A stretch of 64,000 bases of DNA. It comes from Plectranthus barbatus. Taxonomy: Eukaryota > Streptophyta > Magnoliopsida > Lamiales > Lamiaceae. This document shows positions 1-10,886 of the stretch, one piece after another. Under the pieces are notes generated by a model. That model made no database searches and was not told the origin of the DNA. It was given only the letters and a program-made list of their open reading frames with translations. Position 1 is the stretch's first letter. The number at the start of each line of letters is the position of its first letter. Position numbers and translations under genes: made by a program. The stretch lies in the NCBI GenBank assembly GCA_026898455.1, contig JAPKLW010000041.1:384412-448411 (forward strand), given 5' to 3'.

Positions 1-2134
1 ATCTAATTGGTAGAAGGAACGATAGAAGGCATTACCCATCGGCACACACGATCAAACCGCTCTCCAAGACCTTATTTGTACCTACTAGATCAACACAAAC
101 ACCACCAAACACTTGAGCATAAAACAAACCAATAAAGCTCTCATATCCACCGAACTATCCACAAACCAAATATCAACAATGATAAGATCATATCCAATAG
201 TTCCACCATTCAAACCAAACCAATAATCCAAACCACAAACCATGCATAATAGGAAGTATTCAATCGTGCCAATGTAGGATTTGAGTCTACAATGGGCAAT
301 ATTAATTGCCATTAAACTTGCCAAGGATCGTTCTTAGGATACCAGGAATAAATACAATTAAATGAACCATGCGAAAGCCTATGCATGCTCCTACAAATTA
401 AATTGCATAGGATGGATTAGAGATTGTACCTTATTTCACCGTTTGATCCACAGGACAGATCGGAGAATGATAACGGTGAAGGCCTATTCAGATCTGAAGC
501 GGAATATGAACAAAACAATGGCTTTCTTCTTCTTGAAGAAATCGATGGCCTCTTTCTGTTCCTACAGATCTGATCTTCTGATCTGTATCCCTTGCTCCTT
601 GGAAATCTGGTGAGGATTATTCTACCAAGTTAAATCCGCGCTTCGGAGAAGTCGATCAATCTTCTCCCTTCCGGATCCAGCCGCCGCCGTCCTCTCTCAC
701 TTATCAGTGTGAAACCCTAGTTTTCAACACTCCAGTCGACAACTGAAAGAATGACGACTCACTTATGATCTGTCTAGAGAGGAGGGGTTTATATAGTGTT
801 AGGGTTTATGAAACCCTAACCCTAATGGGCTGAGAGCAGTTAATGGGCCAGACCAGGGATCAGATGCAAATAATAAAGTGGGCCCTCTTTTATTAATTAA
901 TTCTCACATGTCCAACCCAGAACATTAATTAATTAATAAAGTATTGTTTTAACCTTCACCACGGTAACAATACTGACTCGCCCCTTTATTACCACGTTAT
1001 TAGGAACGGGTTGCACCAAACTAACTTGATCCACATATTTAAGGTTTCAGACATTCATTAATTAATTTGGCTTATGACAATCAGCCACAATTAATTAATT
1101 TCTTATTTCCTGAATAACACCACTCACCTTTTATCACTTATGCCTGAATTAAATAATTCAACCTGCAGGGTTTAGCATAATGAACCTTTGTGAGCTCATC
1201 AGGGAATGTCACCATCCTAAACGGATATGTTACCATACATCCAGACTAAGCAGACCCCACACAAATTGCCAACACCCAAAATACAAGTATAAGGGTACAT
1301 GTAAGACCCGCCACCATGGTAAATCAAAGTGCGGTCAATCTGTGTGTGCCCCTTATCCTTCAGTATGATTTAAGATCACAGAAAGTATGTTAGGGATCTG
1401 GCTCGTTCATATGTCAATGAGAACGGCGCATCCCACTGTTGATCCCATCAATACATAAAAATGTACCGACACATCAAGTAGCCAGGATAAGCCCACTTAT
1501 GAACTGATGTGCCGCAGCTTAAACCGACAGCCTATCCAGGGACCGTCTCAGCTGTGATACTCTTTATATCTCGCTAGGTCAAGCGAACCATATGATCCTC
1601 TGTGATCTACAACACACCATATGGTCATCCCTTTCCACGAGATAAAAGGATATTATAGTTCGTCGTATGATTGTTCTATCAGACAGCGAGCATTGTTGCG
1701 GATACATACATGAATACCAGTGTACGAAAACACTTAATCATATATGCTTTCAGTATACAATCCCAACAGCCAACTCATTAAAGATTCTCTCCACAATCAC
1801 AATCAAACAATCCTCAACCATATTCACTTCCAAAACCTCTTTCCACCATCATTCCACTATCCAAAATCCATACACATAAATCATTTTTCCACTAGCTCCA
1901 CCAAACATACCATCAAAACCAATGTTCAACAAACTCAAACCCATGAAAATATCCATACATATCATCAAGATGAGCAAAATCCAAAACATTCATCCAAGGT
2001 AGAATAAAAATATAGGTACAACCAAATCGAATCAAATCCAATAAAGGGACAATATCCAACATCTAAACTAAACTCAAGCAAACTAGGATAGAGGAAGAGA
2101 GGAGAGGAATAAACCAAGGCATTGGCTACCGACA
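1..2134 (-). repeat. Partial 3' LTR of the gypsy element
   Basis: The LTR begins on the minus strand at 2134 with TGTCGG, next to the G-rich polypurine tract. It runs leftward out of the window, so its other end is unseen. About 630 bases belong to this LTR; the rest of the span is the inserted solo LTR at 273-1768 plus one copy of its duplication. The sequence is C/A-rich on the plus strand and I see no coding region. Confidence 0.55.
273..1768 (-). repeat. Solo Ty1/copia LTR with perfect target duplication
   Basis: A 1,496-bp LTR in reverse orientation: the plus strand starts TGTAGGATTT and ends CCCAACA. It is flanked on both sides by GCCAA (268-272 and 1769-1773), the 5-bp duplication expected of LTR-element integration. 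It is homologous to the LTRs of copia copies A, B and C (shared blocks include the GCATGCTCCTACAAATTAA region and the CCGTTCCTAATAACGTGGTA region in reverse complement). A minus-strand TATA box (TATATAAAC) lies at 787-795. No internal element DNA is present, so this is a solo LTR left by LTR-LTR recombination. Confidence 0.9.
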
Positions 2135-2148
2135 CATCCCCCCAAACT
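2135..2148 (-). other. Polypurine tract of the gypsy element
   Basis: The minus strand reads GTTTGGGGGGATG directly before the LTR start TGTCGG. This is the position and composition expected for the plus-strand DNA primer of a gypsy element. Confidence 0.6.
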
Positions 2149-2362
2149 TAGTCAAGTGAGACTAAGTTTGCAAAAATGGTGGACGGTGCATCGTCACTCC
2201 TCTTGATCTTGTAGTTCCTCCCTACAAACACAAAACCAAACAAACTAGACATTTATTCAAAATCAAAGCAACTAAAAGCAATTAAACAAAAGAAAGAAAA
2301 TTGGTTGGGTTGCCTCCCAACAAGCGCTTCCTTAACGTCGGTAGCTAGACGACCTTACCACA

Positions 2363-3277
2363 TCACCCATTGTCAAAAATCTTGTGGGTTTTTAATACAC
2401 CTTTCTCCCTTAATCTGCATTTACTTGGGAGCAATTTGTCCAAGGCAATTTTTCTTTCACCCCTATCATCTCTCCAAGGAGGATCGATCATCTTTTTGAA
2501 CTCGAATTGCATGAATGAGTGCTCCTTCTTTGAAGTGATCCTTAAGACATTCTCCAATCTAATCCCCACTTCAAGAAATTCATTAATCCATTCATCCAAT
2601 GCACTCACCATTCTGTCGTCAACCTTGCCTACTTCCCAAGTTGACATTCCCCGCTGTAACCTATCCTCATTCTCCTTGATTATTGTCGGCTTTTCCTCTT
2701 CTATGAAATGTTCCAGTGCCGGTATTGTTGGAATCTCTTCTAGTGAAGGCTCCTCAATTCTTCCTCCTTCAATGTTCTTCACCGTCTCCTCGGTGCCTTC
2801 CTTCACGCGCTCTTCTTGATGAACACCCATTATCTCTTCACTATTGATTTCTTCGGTTTCCTCATTTTCTTTGCCATCTCCTTATGTTTCCTCGAGTTTC
2901 ATCTCTATACTCGCACTCTCATCCTTCTCCATACTCTCAAAAATTTGTGTCGGCTCCTTGATATCTTCATTTACCTCATCAACATGAAGTATTACTTCTC
3001 TTTCCCTTGCCGGTTCATCTTCTTTCTTCACCTCTATTTCTTGTCTTTCGTCATGCTCTTTCCTTCACCTTTTCAACAATTTAAGTTCTTCTTGCATGAG
3101 CTCTATTTGTCTCCTCCACAAATCATCATCGTGAGATTCCTCAACCACATCTACCGTTTGAGAAGCTCTTTCCTCCTCCGGCCATTGGTTACTATATTCA
3201 AACATTTCCTCATACACGTTTCGAATAGGCATTCGCGGTCTTTGTCTTTGCATCATTAGAGCTCTCATCTCCTCCAA
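2363..3277 (-). pseudogene. Acidic extra ORF between pol position and 3' LTR
   Basis: One minus-strand frame of about 305 codons runs from an ATG at 3277 to a stop at 2363, with two in-frame stops (near 3065 and 2885). The product is highly charged and Glu-rich. Its first 70 residues contain a helical stretch (LWRRQIELMQEELKLLKR) and its end reads LREKGVLKTHKIFDNG. I see no protease, reverse transcriptase, zinc knuckle or membrane segment. Plant gypsy elements of the Athila/Tat branch are known to carry additional ORFs between pol and the 3' LTR, and its position just upstream of the LTR fits. The function is unknown. It could instead be a gag remnant brought next to the LTR by deletion. Confidence 0.45.
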
Positions 3278-3496
3278 TTGCCTTTACACATTAATAAGTC
3301 TCTCAATGTTAGACACCTACAAGAGTCCAACAAAGGCAAGTCTCCAACAAAAACAAAAATCCAAAAGAAAAAAAAATTAGAACAATTATCAAACAAATGT
3401 TAGTAACAATATTCACATAAACAAAAACACAAACACCTAGCCTACAAGCTTCACTTTTCCCCCAATATCTAGCAACCTACTAAATGAAGTCCCCGA

Positions 3497-4838
3497 TGTT
3501 GGAATTGTATACATAAAAGCATTATGATTGGTATATTGGGAAATGTTACGTTTGATATACTGGTAATCATTAATGACTTGCAATAAACAACTCGTGTCTG
3601 AATTAACAATCATACGATGCAAACAAACACAATTTGTTATCTCGTCGATAGGGAGATCATATGGTGTGTAAGAGATCACAGAAGACAGTTTCTGGTTTGG
3701 CTGTCGGTTTAGGCTGCAGCACACAAGTCCATAAGCGGTTTATCTTGACTGTTTTGTGTGACCGGTACATCTCAATGTATTGATATGATCAACAGTGAGA
3801 TGAACCATTCTACTTGACATATGAATGAGTAAAGATCTCGGTAACTTGGTCGGATCTAAAGTCTATTAAAAGCTGAGGGGCACACATGGGTTGACTGTCA
3901 CTTTGACTTGCTATGGTGGAGAGTCTTACATGTACTCGTATATCTACATCTTGGGTGATGGCAGTTTGTGTGGGGTTTCCTCAGGCTGGATTTAGATAAC
4001 CATATCTGTTTTAGGATGGTGACATTCCCTGGGAAGCTCACGAGGTTCGTTATGCTAAGTCCTGCAGGCTGAATCATTGATTCAAGCATAAGCTATAAGG
4101 GTTGAGTGGTACTACTCAGGAATAATAAGAGATTAATTAATTACAGCTAATTGTCATACGCTGAATTAATTAATGAATGTCTGAAACCTTAAATATGAGG
4201 ATTAACCAAGTCAATGCAACCCGTTCCTAATAACGTGGTAATAAAGGGGTAGGTCAACATTAATTCTCTGGTGGCATGAATTAATGTTTATTAATTAATT
4301 ATGTTCTGGGTTGAACATGGAATTAATTAATAGGAGGCCCACTTTATTATTTGCATTTGATCCCTGGTCTGGCCCAACACTGCTCAGAGCCCATTAGGAT
4401 TTATTAAACCCTAATAGCCCATTCTCAGATCTATATAAATAGATCAATCTCTCATTTTCCCATATATAGTTTGGAGTTTCAAATCAGAAACCCTAGAGAG
4501 ATTGTGAGAGAGTGGGCGGTTGTAGATCCGGTAGCGTATCCTCACCAGATTTCTGGATCGAGCAAGGGAACAGATCTGAAGATCAGATCTGTAGGAACAC
4601 CATCGCTTTGATCGATTCCAGATCCAGATCTGCACCATCTTCATTGCCATCATCGATCTAGATCTTTAGATCAGTCGTTGGAGTCTCAGGCATTCCTTTG
4701 AATCTACGAATTAAATTAAATAGGAGCATGCATAGGGCATTAACTGTTTGTCACGATATTTATTTTGATATCATAAATCGAATCCAGAGTTTTAATAAAT
4801 GGCGATTCATGTCGCCTATTGTAGACTCAGTTCGTACA
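3497..4838 (+). repeat. 5' LTR of copia copy A
   Basis: Starts TGTTGGAATTG and ends AGTTCGTACA, two bases before the primer site. It is 1,342 bp long. Compared with the 3' LTR it lacks 51 bases after about 3685 (the corresponding stretch in the 3' LTR is about 11076-11131). It contains blocks of TTAATTAATT, a telobox-rich stretch and a TATA box at 4432-4441. Confidence 0.9.
4432..4441 (+). promoter_or_regulatory. LTR promoter TATA box of copy A
   Basis: TATATAAATA lies about 400 bases before the end of the 5' LTR. The same motif is conserved at 11872-11881 in the 3' LTR and, on the minus strand, at 41252-41261 in copy C. It probably sets the start of the genomic transcript; the start site itself cannot be read from sequence. 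Confidence 0.65.
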
Positions 4839-4840
4839 AT

Positions 4841-4852
4841 TGGTATCAGAGC
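4841..4852 (+). other. Primer binding site, initiator Met tRNA type
   Basis: TGGTATCAGAGC, the usual plant complement of the initiator methionine tRNA 3' end, sits two bases after the LTR. It overlaps an 8-bp inverted repeat: CAGAGCCA at 4847-4854 and TGGCTCTG at 4868-4875. Confidence 0.9.
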
Positions 4853-5943
4853 CAGGTTCGTATTTTATGGCTCTGTCGGAAAATAAATTTGACAAACAGT
4901 TTATGCATGTTATTTAATTTATTGTGGATGGATTAATCTGTCGTGGATGTTTTTGTTCTCGTGGCCCCTCTCTGATTTGGTTTTGTTTTGAATCGCGAGA
5001 AAATCCGCGATTAGATTGATAGGAAAAAACTGTACAAGATCTAGATTTGTTTTGTATTTTTCATTCAATTTGTAAAATATCCAAAAACCAAGTTGAGATG
5101 GAGAACGAGTCTTCCCAGCAATCAGTCAACCACCTGCAGCCACTCACCGGCAACCGGCGACCGGTGGAGGACGGCGGCCCACGTGCAGGACGGCGGCGGC
5201 GTGCAGGAACCCTTAGGGTTTGGCCTACGCGCGGCTAGGTCGCTTCCAACCGTGCGCGCGTGCGTTTTCCCCGACCAGCACGACCGTCCCGGCGCCCTCT
5301 CAGTCAGAAGCATAGGATGGAGGGTCTGGGCTCGCGGCGGAACCCTATACACAAGGGTGGCGGCGGTGCGCAGCAGACCTTTGCTGCGTGTGGCAGAAGC
5401 GGTTCGCAACAGCGGCGAGCAGCGACTCGCTCTTCTCTCTCGCAACTGCAGCAGGCTAAGGCGTCGCCGGCGACCCTCCTCCGGCCGGCGACATCACGCA
5501 AGGGTGGTGGCAGGCGTGGGTGTTGCGGCTGCGGCGGTCAGAGGTGGCTAGGGTTTTGGATGGTGAAGGTGGCGGCTAGAAACTCTAGCTGTGAGCTAGG
5601 TTTGCTGCTAGGGTTTCAGATCCGGGCTGGGCACGGGCCCGGCAGCCCGGAGGCGGCCCGATTTGCTGAAACTAGGGTTTTTGCAAAAATTAGGGTTTTA
5701 CAATCCTATGGGCCTGAAACCCTAATACCTGGCCCAAATTGTTGTATTTCATTCCAGCCCAAAGTTGCAGATTTCAAATTAAAGAGTGGGAGCCCAGTTT
5801 GAAGATCTGTATTAAATTAAATCATTGTAATAGATAGATTTAATTTTATTTCCCATGTAATTGCATCAAGGGGCCAAGAGAAATTTTATTTGTTTATTTA
5901 ATTAATTTCTCGTATGATGTGATTTATTATGTGCGCACTAGTA

Positions 5944-6053
5944 AATAATAGGAAAGCATGCTACTGCTTTTATTATTTATTTTTAAAGCATGTTGTAGAT
6001 AATAGGGAAGCATGTTATTGCTTTATTATTTACTGTTCAAAGCATGCTTTATG
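5944..6053 (+). repeat. Leader tandem repeat, ~55-bp unit
   Basis: Two imperfect copies (about 5944-5998 and 6000-6053), each with AGCATG, a CTGCTTTTATTATTTA-like run and a second AAAGCATG. Copy C keeps the same pair in inverse orientation near 46370-46500. Confidence 0.7.
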
Positions 6054-6244
6054 TGATTTATTTTATGTATTAAATTATGTCTATAAATTCCGGAATCATG
6101 TTGGGAAATGTGATGGAATTTTAGATGTTACATAATTTATGGATCATAAAATAATCTGTGCGCATAAGAACCTTTTTAAAGAAAAAGACTAAGCAAGATT
6201 TTTTAATTAAAATCAACAAGACCTCCACAATGCGGTCTCTTATT

Positions 6245-6424
6245 AGAAGTGCGCAGTGAAGTGAGTAGACGTCTACACGACCGTAGCCTGCTTGCTTTAT
6301 TTGTTCATAAGTTCTAATAGATGAGATTTCTAAATAAAACATTTAAACATGTGAGAAGTGGACAGTGAAGTGAGTAGACGTCTACACGACCGTAGCCTGC
6401 TTACTTTATTTGTTCATAAGTTCT
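6245..6424 (+). repeat. Leader direct repeat with 12-bp palindrome
   Basis: A 71-bp unit occurs at 6245-6315 and again at 6354-6424, nearly identical. Each copy holds the perfect palindrome GTAGACGTCTAC (6265-6276 and 6374-6385). Copy C has both units inverted, with the core TAGACGTCTA at 46041-46050 and 46150-46159. Copy B has two decayed units near 28100 and 28430. Conservation of two copies suggests a cis-acting role in the RNA, or simply shared descent. Confidence 0.8.
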
Positions 6425-6799
6425 CTAGAATTGTTTTAAATGAGATAACAAAGGTTGTAAGAGGCATGCGTCATGGGTCTAGTACGTATTGTGGTCAAAT
6501 GCTTAGACGTTGCCTGAGTACAAACCCATGAATGATGTCCTTGCTCAGATAGGTTGAACATGGTCTTAGTTTTATCTCTGATTAGCGAATACCTAGCAAG
6601 GATTGAAATTAAATACTGGAACTTCAAAGAGCATTCTGGTTAGGTGGTCTGCTGTAAACGTCTTCGAAAGGAGCTTGCAGTAGATGCACCTAGGCAATTG
6701 GGGGAAACAATTGTATTGGTTTATCAAAAGGTTACAATGCATATTTGTTTCAATGTTCTTTATGTATGTACTTGCTTTAATCGATTATTGTTTTCAGAT

Positions 6800-7996
6800 A
6801 TGTCTATGAATAATGTCATAAATATCTAGGCACAAAATCAATTAACTGGTCCGAATTTCCTGGAATGGAAGCGCAACTTGGATTATATCCTAGTTGCAGA
6901 GGAACATAAATATGTTCTTAACACTCCGTGTCCAGCTGTCCCTACTGCTGAGTCAACTGATGTGGAGCGGAACCTCTATGACAAGTGGGTCAAGTTTAAT
7001 AATGTAGTCAAGTGCTACATGATGACCACTATGTCTAAGGTGCTCTAGCAACAACATCAGCACTATGACAAAGCAGCTGAGATTATGGATAGTCTCACAG
7101 TTACTTATGGGGAATCAGATAGAGCTGTCAGATTTAAACTCATGAGGGAAATCGTGAGTTGTAAAATGACTGATGGTAGCTCAGTGAGGGAGCACGTTGT
7201 TTCCAAGACTCATCTCATAGATGAACTGACGTTGCATGGAAGAGGTATTGACGGGGAAGCCCAGGTCGATATCATACTCAACTCACTTCCGAAGTCTTTT
7301 GAGAACTTTATGCTGAATGTTGTCATGAGTAAAAAGGAGTATACTCTCAATGAGTTACTTAGTGATCTCATGGCGGCTGAATCAGTCATGCAACATAAAA
7401 ACGTAGTCTTGGTTTCTTCCGGTAGTCACCCTGCTTCATCGAAAGGTGCTAAAGGGGTGATTGGAAAGAAATTCAAGAAGACAACCTTTGGAAGCAAAAG
7501 TTCTGGGAAAAAGAAGACTGTGACACCGGGGAAGAAGGGCAAGTGTTTCTGTTGTGGCAAAACTGGTCACTTGAAGAAGGATTGTCTGACCAAGCGGGTT
7601 GGACAAGGTACGTCATTAGCACTTGTAACGAAAACATGTTTAGCATCTGTTTCTACCCATTCGTGGGTAGTGGATACTGGAGCTACTGATCATGTTTGTT
7701 ACACTTTGCAGGGATTCAGACCGACAAGGCAGCTTAATGATGACGAGGTGACGATCTCCGTGGGTAATGCTGCTCGTGTGTCTGCAGTAGCTGTTGGAGA
7801 TGTTACATTATGCTTTCAAGACATTGTTTTGATTTTAAGATATGTTTTGTATGTGCTGGATTTTCGGCGGAACCTTATTTCTGTTTCCTGTTTAATTAAT
7901 GATGGATTTCAGTTATTTTTGATAGTCATGTTACTATCAATGGCAATAACGGTGTTATCTGTCGTGGGATACAGAAAGACTCTCTTTATATCATAA
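6800..7996 (+). pseudogene. Copy A gag and protease (broken)
   Basis: The frame starts at the ATG at 6800 (MSMNNVINI), two bases after an acceptor-like CAG. Two stops follow, TAG at 6827 and TAG at 7046-7048, after which the frame is open to about 7915. Visible parts in order are a copia gag helical domain (FLEWKRNLDYILVAEE onward), a basic Lys/Gly stretch, an intact CCHC zinc knuckle at about 7549-7592 (CFCCGKTGHLKKDC) and the protease active-site motif WVVDTGATDH at about 7664-7693. At about 7915 one base is lost in a T run, so the original frame goes out of phase and stops at 7996. Gag forms the virus-like particle that packages element RNA, and protease cleaves the polyprotein. The gene cannot now make the full protein without suppression. 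Confidence 0.85.
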
Positions 7997-8001
7997 ATTG
8001 T

Positions 8002-9447
8002 TTGCATAAATCTTCCATGAATGCTGCATATAACTCATTTAATCATAAGAAGAGAAAGTTTTCATCTTTTGATGAGGATCTTACATATCTATGGCATCTG
8101 AGACTAGGTCACATCAATCTAAAGAGGATCAAGAGACTCGTGGATGATGGAACGTTGGATTCAATCCAGGTAGTTCCACATCGAGTTTGTGAATCCTGTA
8201 TAGAGGGAAAGATGACGACCTGGCCTTTCAAGGCAAGTCAGTCTCGAGCAAGTGATGTGTTGGAACTGATCCACTCTGATTTATATGGACCTATGTCCAT
8301 GCAAGCTCGTGGAGGATTTAAGTATTTTGTCACTTTTATTGACGATTACTCGAGATACGGGTATGTTTACTTACTTCACTATAAGTCTGAATGCTTTGAG
8401 AAATTCAAGGAATTCAAGGCGGAAGTAGAGAAGAAGTTAAACAAGACCATTAAGTCATTACGATCTGATCGTGGTGGTGAGTATCTCAGTGACGAGTTCT
8501 TGCAGTTTTTATCAGAGCATGGGATTACATCCAATTGGACCGCACCAGGCACTCTTCAGCAGAATGGTGTGGTGGAAAGAAGAAATAGGACTCTTCTTGA
8601 AATGGTTAGATCTATGATGAGTTATGCGAACTTGCCTGTTTCGTTTTGGGGCCACGCATTACTAACAGCGGCGTAGCTGCTGAACTTGGTACCTTCTAAG
8701 TCAGTTCCTAAAACATCTTCGGAACTCTGGCATGGGCGAAAGCCCAGTGTGTCAAAGATAAGAGTGTGGGGCTGTCCGGCATATGTTTTGTCGAAGGAAC
8801 TTGATAAGTTAGAAGGTAGGTCCAAGCTAATGTTGTTTGTGGGATACCCCAGACAAACAAAGGGTGGTTATTTCTACTGTCCTGAGGATCAGAAGATAGT
8901 TGTCAGCACCAACGCAAGATTCTTAGAGGACGAGTTTGTGAAAAACCACAAATCCAAAAGTGATATCATTCTCCAAGAAATTGGAGACGATGATGCGCTT
9001 TCTTTGGGAAAACCCCGTGGCAGATTGAGTGTACCTCTCGAAGGTATGGAACCAATTGCACGGTCGCCAGTGCAAGGATTTTATCCACAAGAAACTGCAC
9101 CAACTGCTGACGCAGTACCAGTGCTCCGTCGTAGTGGGAGGGTACCTCACCAACCCGAGCGGTATATGTTCGTGGGAGAGTCTTCGGACTTGATCCTGGA
9201 AGACGGACTAGATTATACTGACCCATGGACATACGACGAAGCAGTTAATGACAAAGATGCTGAAAAATTGCATAAAGCCATGGATTCAGAAATTGAATCA
9301 ATTACCTCTATGGATGTATACCAGAAGTCTGCGCTAGCAGATGGCTTTCGGGCCATAGGTTGCAAATGGGTATACAAACGGAAGAAAGGTTCGAAAGGAG
9401 AGATAACGGCTTTTAAAGCCAGGTTGGTGGCGAAGGGTTATAGTTAA
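8002..9447 (+). pseudogene. Copy A integrase and start of reverse transcriptase
   Basis: This frame resumes the polyprotein after the frameshift near 7915. It has the HHCC zinc-binding region (WHLRLGHINLKRIKRL, then CESCIEGK) and the integrase core with all three acidic residues: D in HSDLYGPM, D in SDRGGEY and E in VVERRNRT. One nonsense codon, TAG at 8674-8676, replaces a residue in the block that in copies B and C reads on into LLNLVPSKSVPK. The frame continues through the variable linker (RRSGRVPHQPERYMF) into the first part of reverse transcriptase (CKWVYKRKKGSKG, FKARLVAKGYS) and meets TAA at 9445-9447. The role is insertion of the cDNA into chromosomal DNA in the nucleus. Confidence 0.88.
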
Positions 9448-9489
9448 AAGGAGGGCATTGACTATGACGAGACCTTCTCACCGGTAGCC

Positions 9490-10785
9490 ATGCTCAAATC
9501 CATTCGAATTCTTCTATCCATAGCAGCACATATGGACCTAGAAATCTGGCAGATGGATGTCAAAACCGCATTTTTAAACGGGTACCTTGAGGAAGGTCGT
9601 GACATCTATATGCAGCAGCCAGAGGGTTATGTGAAGGATGGTGAAGAGCATCTTGTCTGGAAGCTAAAGAAGTCCTTGTATGGACTTAAACAAGCTTCAC
9701 GATCATGGAACAAATGTTTCGATGATGTGATTAAATCCTATGGATTTTCACAATGCGAAACCGAAAGTTGTGTGTACCGATTATACGTCAGCGGAAGCGT
9801 GATATTCCTTGCACTTTATGTAGATGACATTCTTCTATTCGGCAACAATGTGAAGGTGTTGTCAGACATAAAGAGATGGTTATCCGAACAGTTTCAAATG
9901 AAGGACCTAGGAGACGCTGGATACATCCTTGGGATTAAAGTCTTGCATAATCGCAAGAAGAGGATGTTAAGCTTGTCTCAGGCCGCTTATATTGATACTG
10001 TAATTGCTCGTTTTAGCATGCAAAACGCCAAGAAAGGGTTGCTACCTTTCAGACATGGTGTTCCTCTGTCTAAGGCACAATGCCCTACAACAGAAGAGGA
10101 GAAGGATGAGATGGCTAAAGTACCATATGCTTCGGTAGTGGGATGTCTCATGTATGCGATGCTATGTACGAGGCCAGATATTTGTTATGCCGTGGGCATG
10201 GTGGCCAGATATCAGTCTAACCCTGGACAGGCGCACTGGACTGCTGTCAAACATATTCTCAAGTATCTGAAAAGAACTCGAGACTATTGTCTTGTTTATC
10301 AGTGTGAGAATTTGTGCCCTGTGGGTTATAAGGATTCGGATTTCCAGGCGGATCAGGATGAGAAGAGACCGACCTCGGGCTATGTGTTCACCTTGGGAGG
10401 TGGAGCTGTATCATGGAGGAGTGCGAAACATAAATGTATCGCAGACTCCACCATGGAAGCTGAGTATGTGGCAGCTTCAGAAGCTTCTAAAGAAGCAGTA
10501 TGGCTCCGGAACTACCTCCAAGAGTTAGATATTGTTCTGAGTTTGCCCAAGACCATCACGATATATTGTGATAATGCTGGTGCAGTAGCAAACTCTAAGG
10601 AACCAAGAACTCACAAGGCGTCAAAGCACATAGAGAGAAAGCACCACATCATACGAGAAATCGTAGCGAGGGGTGATGTGCTAATAGAGAAGATTGACAC
10701 GAAGGATAATCTAGCGGATCCATTTACAAAGGGCTTACCACAGAAGTCATACGAGGGTCACGTTTGTAGCCTAGGACTGAGGTAG
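9490..10785 (+). pseudogene. Copy A reverse transcriptase and RNase H
   Basis: This is the remainder of the polyprotein in the same frame after the stop at 9447; the ATG at 9490 is only an internal Met. Reverse transcriptase motifs are clear: MDVKTAFLNGYL, LYGLKQASRSWN and the catalytic YVDDILLF box. RNase H follows with the DSDFQADQDEKRPTSGY, MEAEYVAASEA and IYCDNAGAVANSKEP blocks, then KHIERKHHIIRE and the copia C-terminal DPFTKGLP block. It ends in TAG at 10785, about 100 bases before the 3' LTR. Catalytic residues look intact, so damage to this copy lies upstream. The enzyme copies element RNA into cDNA inside the particle. Confidence 0.92.
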
Positions 10786-10876
10786 ATGCCGGCCACCTGG
10801 TGACCAAATGTAATAGCTAGATTAGAATAGACATTTGTTATACTCTTGAAAGTAATGGTATAATGCTTTGAGTATA

Positions 10877-10886
10877 AGTGGGAGAT
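10877..10886 (+). other. Polypurine tract of copy A
   Basis: AGTGGGAGAT directly precedes the 3' LTR start TGTTGG. The inverse sequence ATCTCCCACTT sits next to the LTRs of copies B (22835) and C (42248). Confidence 0.8.

Larger units (their letters stand above)
1..3496 (-). mobile_element. Ty3/gypsy element, 3' portion, minus strand
   Basis: Read on the minus strand, this is the 3' end of a plant gypsy element: internal DNA, a polypurine tract at about 2135-2148 (GTTTGGGGGGATG) and an LTR starting TGTCGG at 2134. Near 2310-2329 it has the block AAGCGCTTGTTGGGAGGCAA, which I recognise from plant gypsy elements of the Athila/Tat branch; that assignment is from memory. The LTR is split by a solo copia LTR (273-1768). 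Copia copy A starts at 3497, so gag and pol of this element are not in the window. No reverse transcriptase is visible, so lineage stays tentative. Confidence 0.6.
4853..6799 (+). other. Leader of copia copy A (no supported gene)
   Basis: About 1.9 kb between the primer site and gag. Positions about 5100-5660 form a GC-rich island unlike the AT-rich surroundings; it has several open frames on both strands but none I can recognise. Then follow two tandem repeat pairs (5944-6053 and 6245-6424). The leader ends in a splice-acceptor-like run (ATTGTTTTCAG, ending at 6797) two bases before the gag ATG. The same acceptor-like sequence precedes gag in copies B and C, so a spliced leader is possible. 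Confidence 0.6.

Noticed and set aside
85..324. Hydrophobic minus-strand frame near the window start
   Set aside because: It crosses the boundary between the gypsy LTR and the solo LTR; chance frame.
5093..5802. Several Arg/Gly/Pro-rich frames in the GC-rich leader island
   Set aside because: Overlapping frames on both strands are expected in GC-rich DNA; no domain, no conservation evidence.
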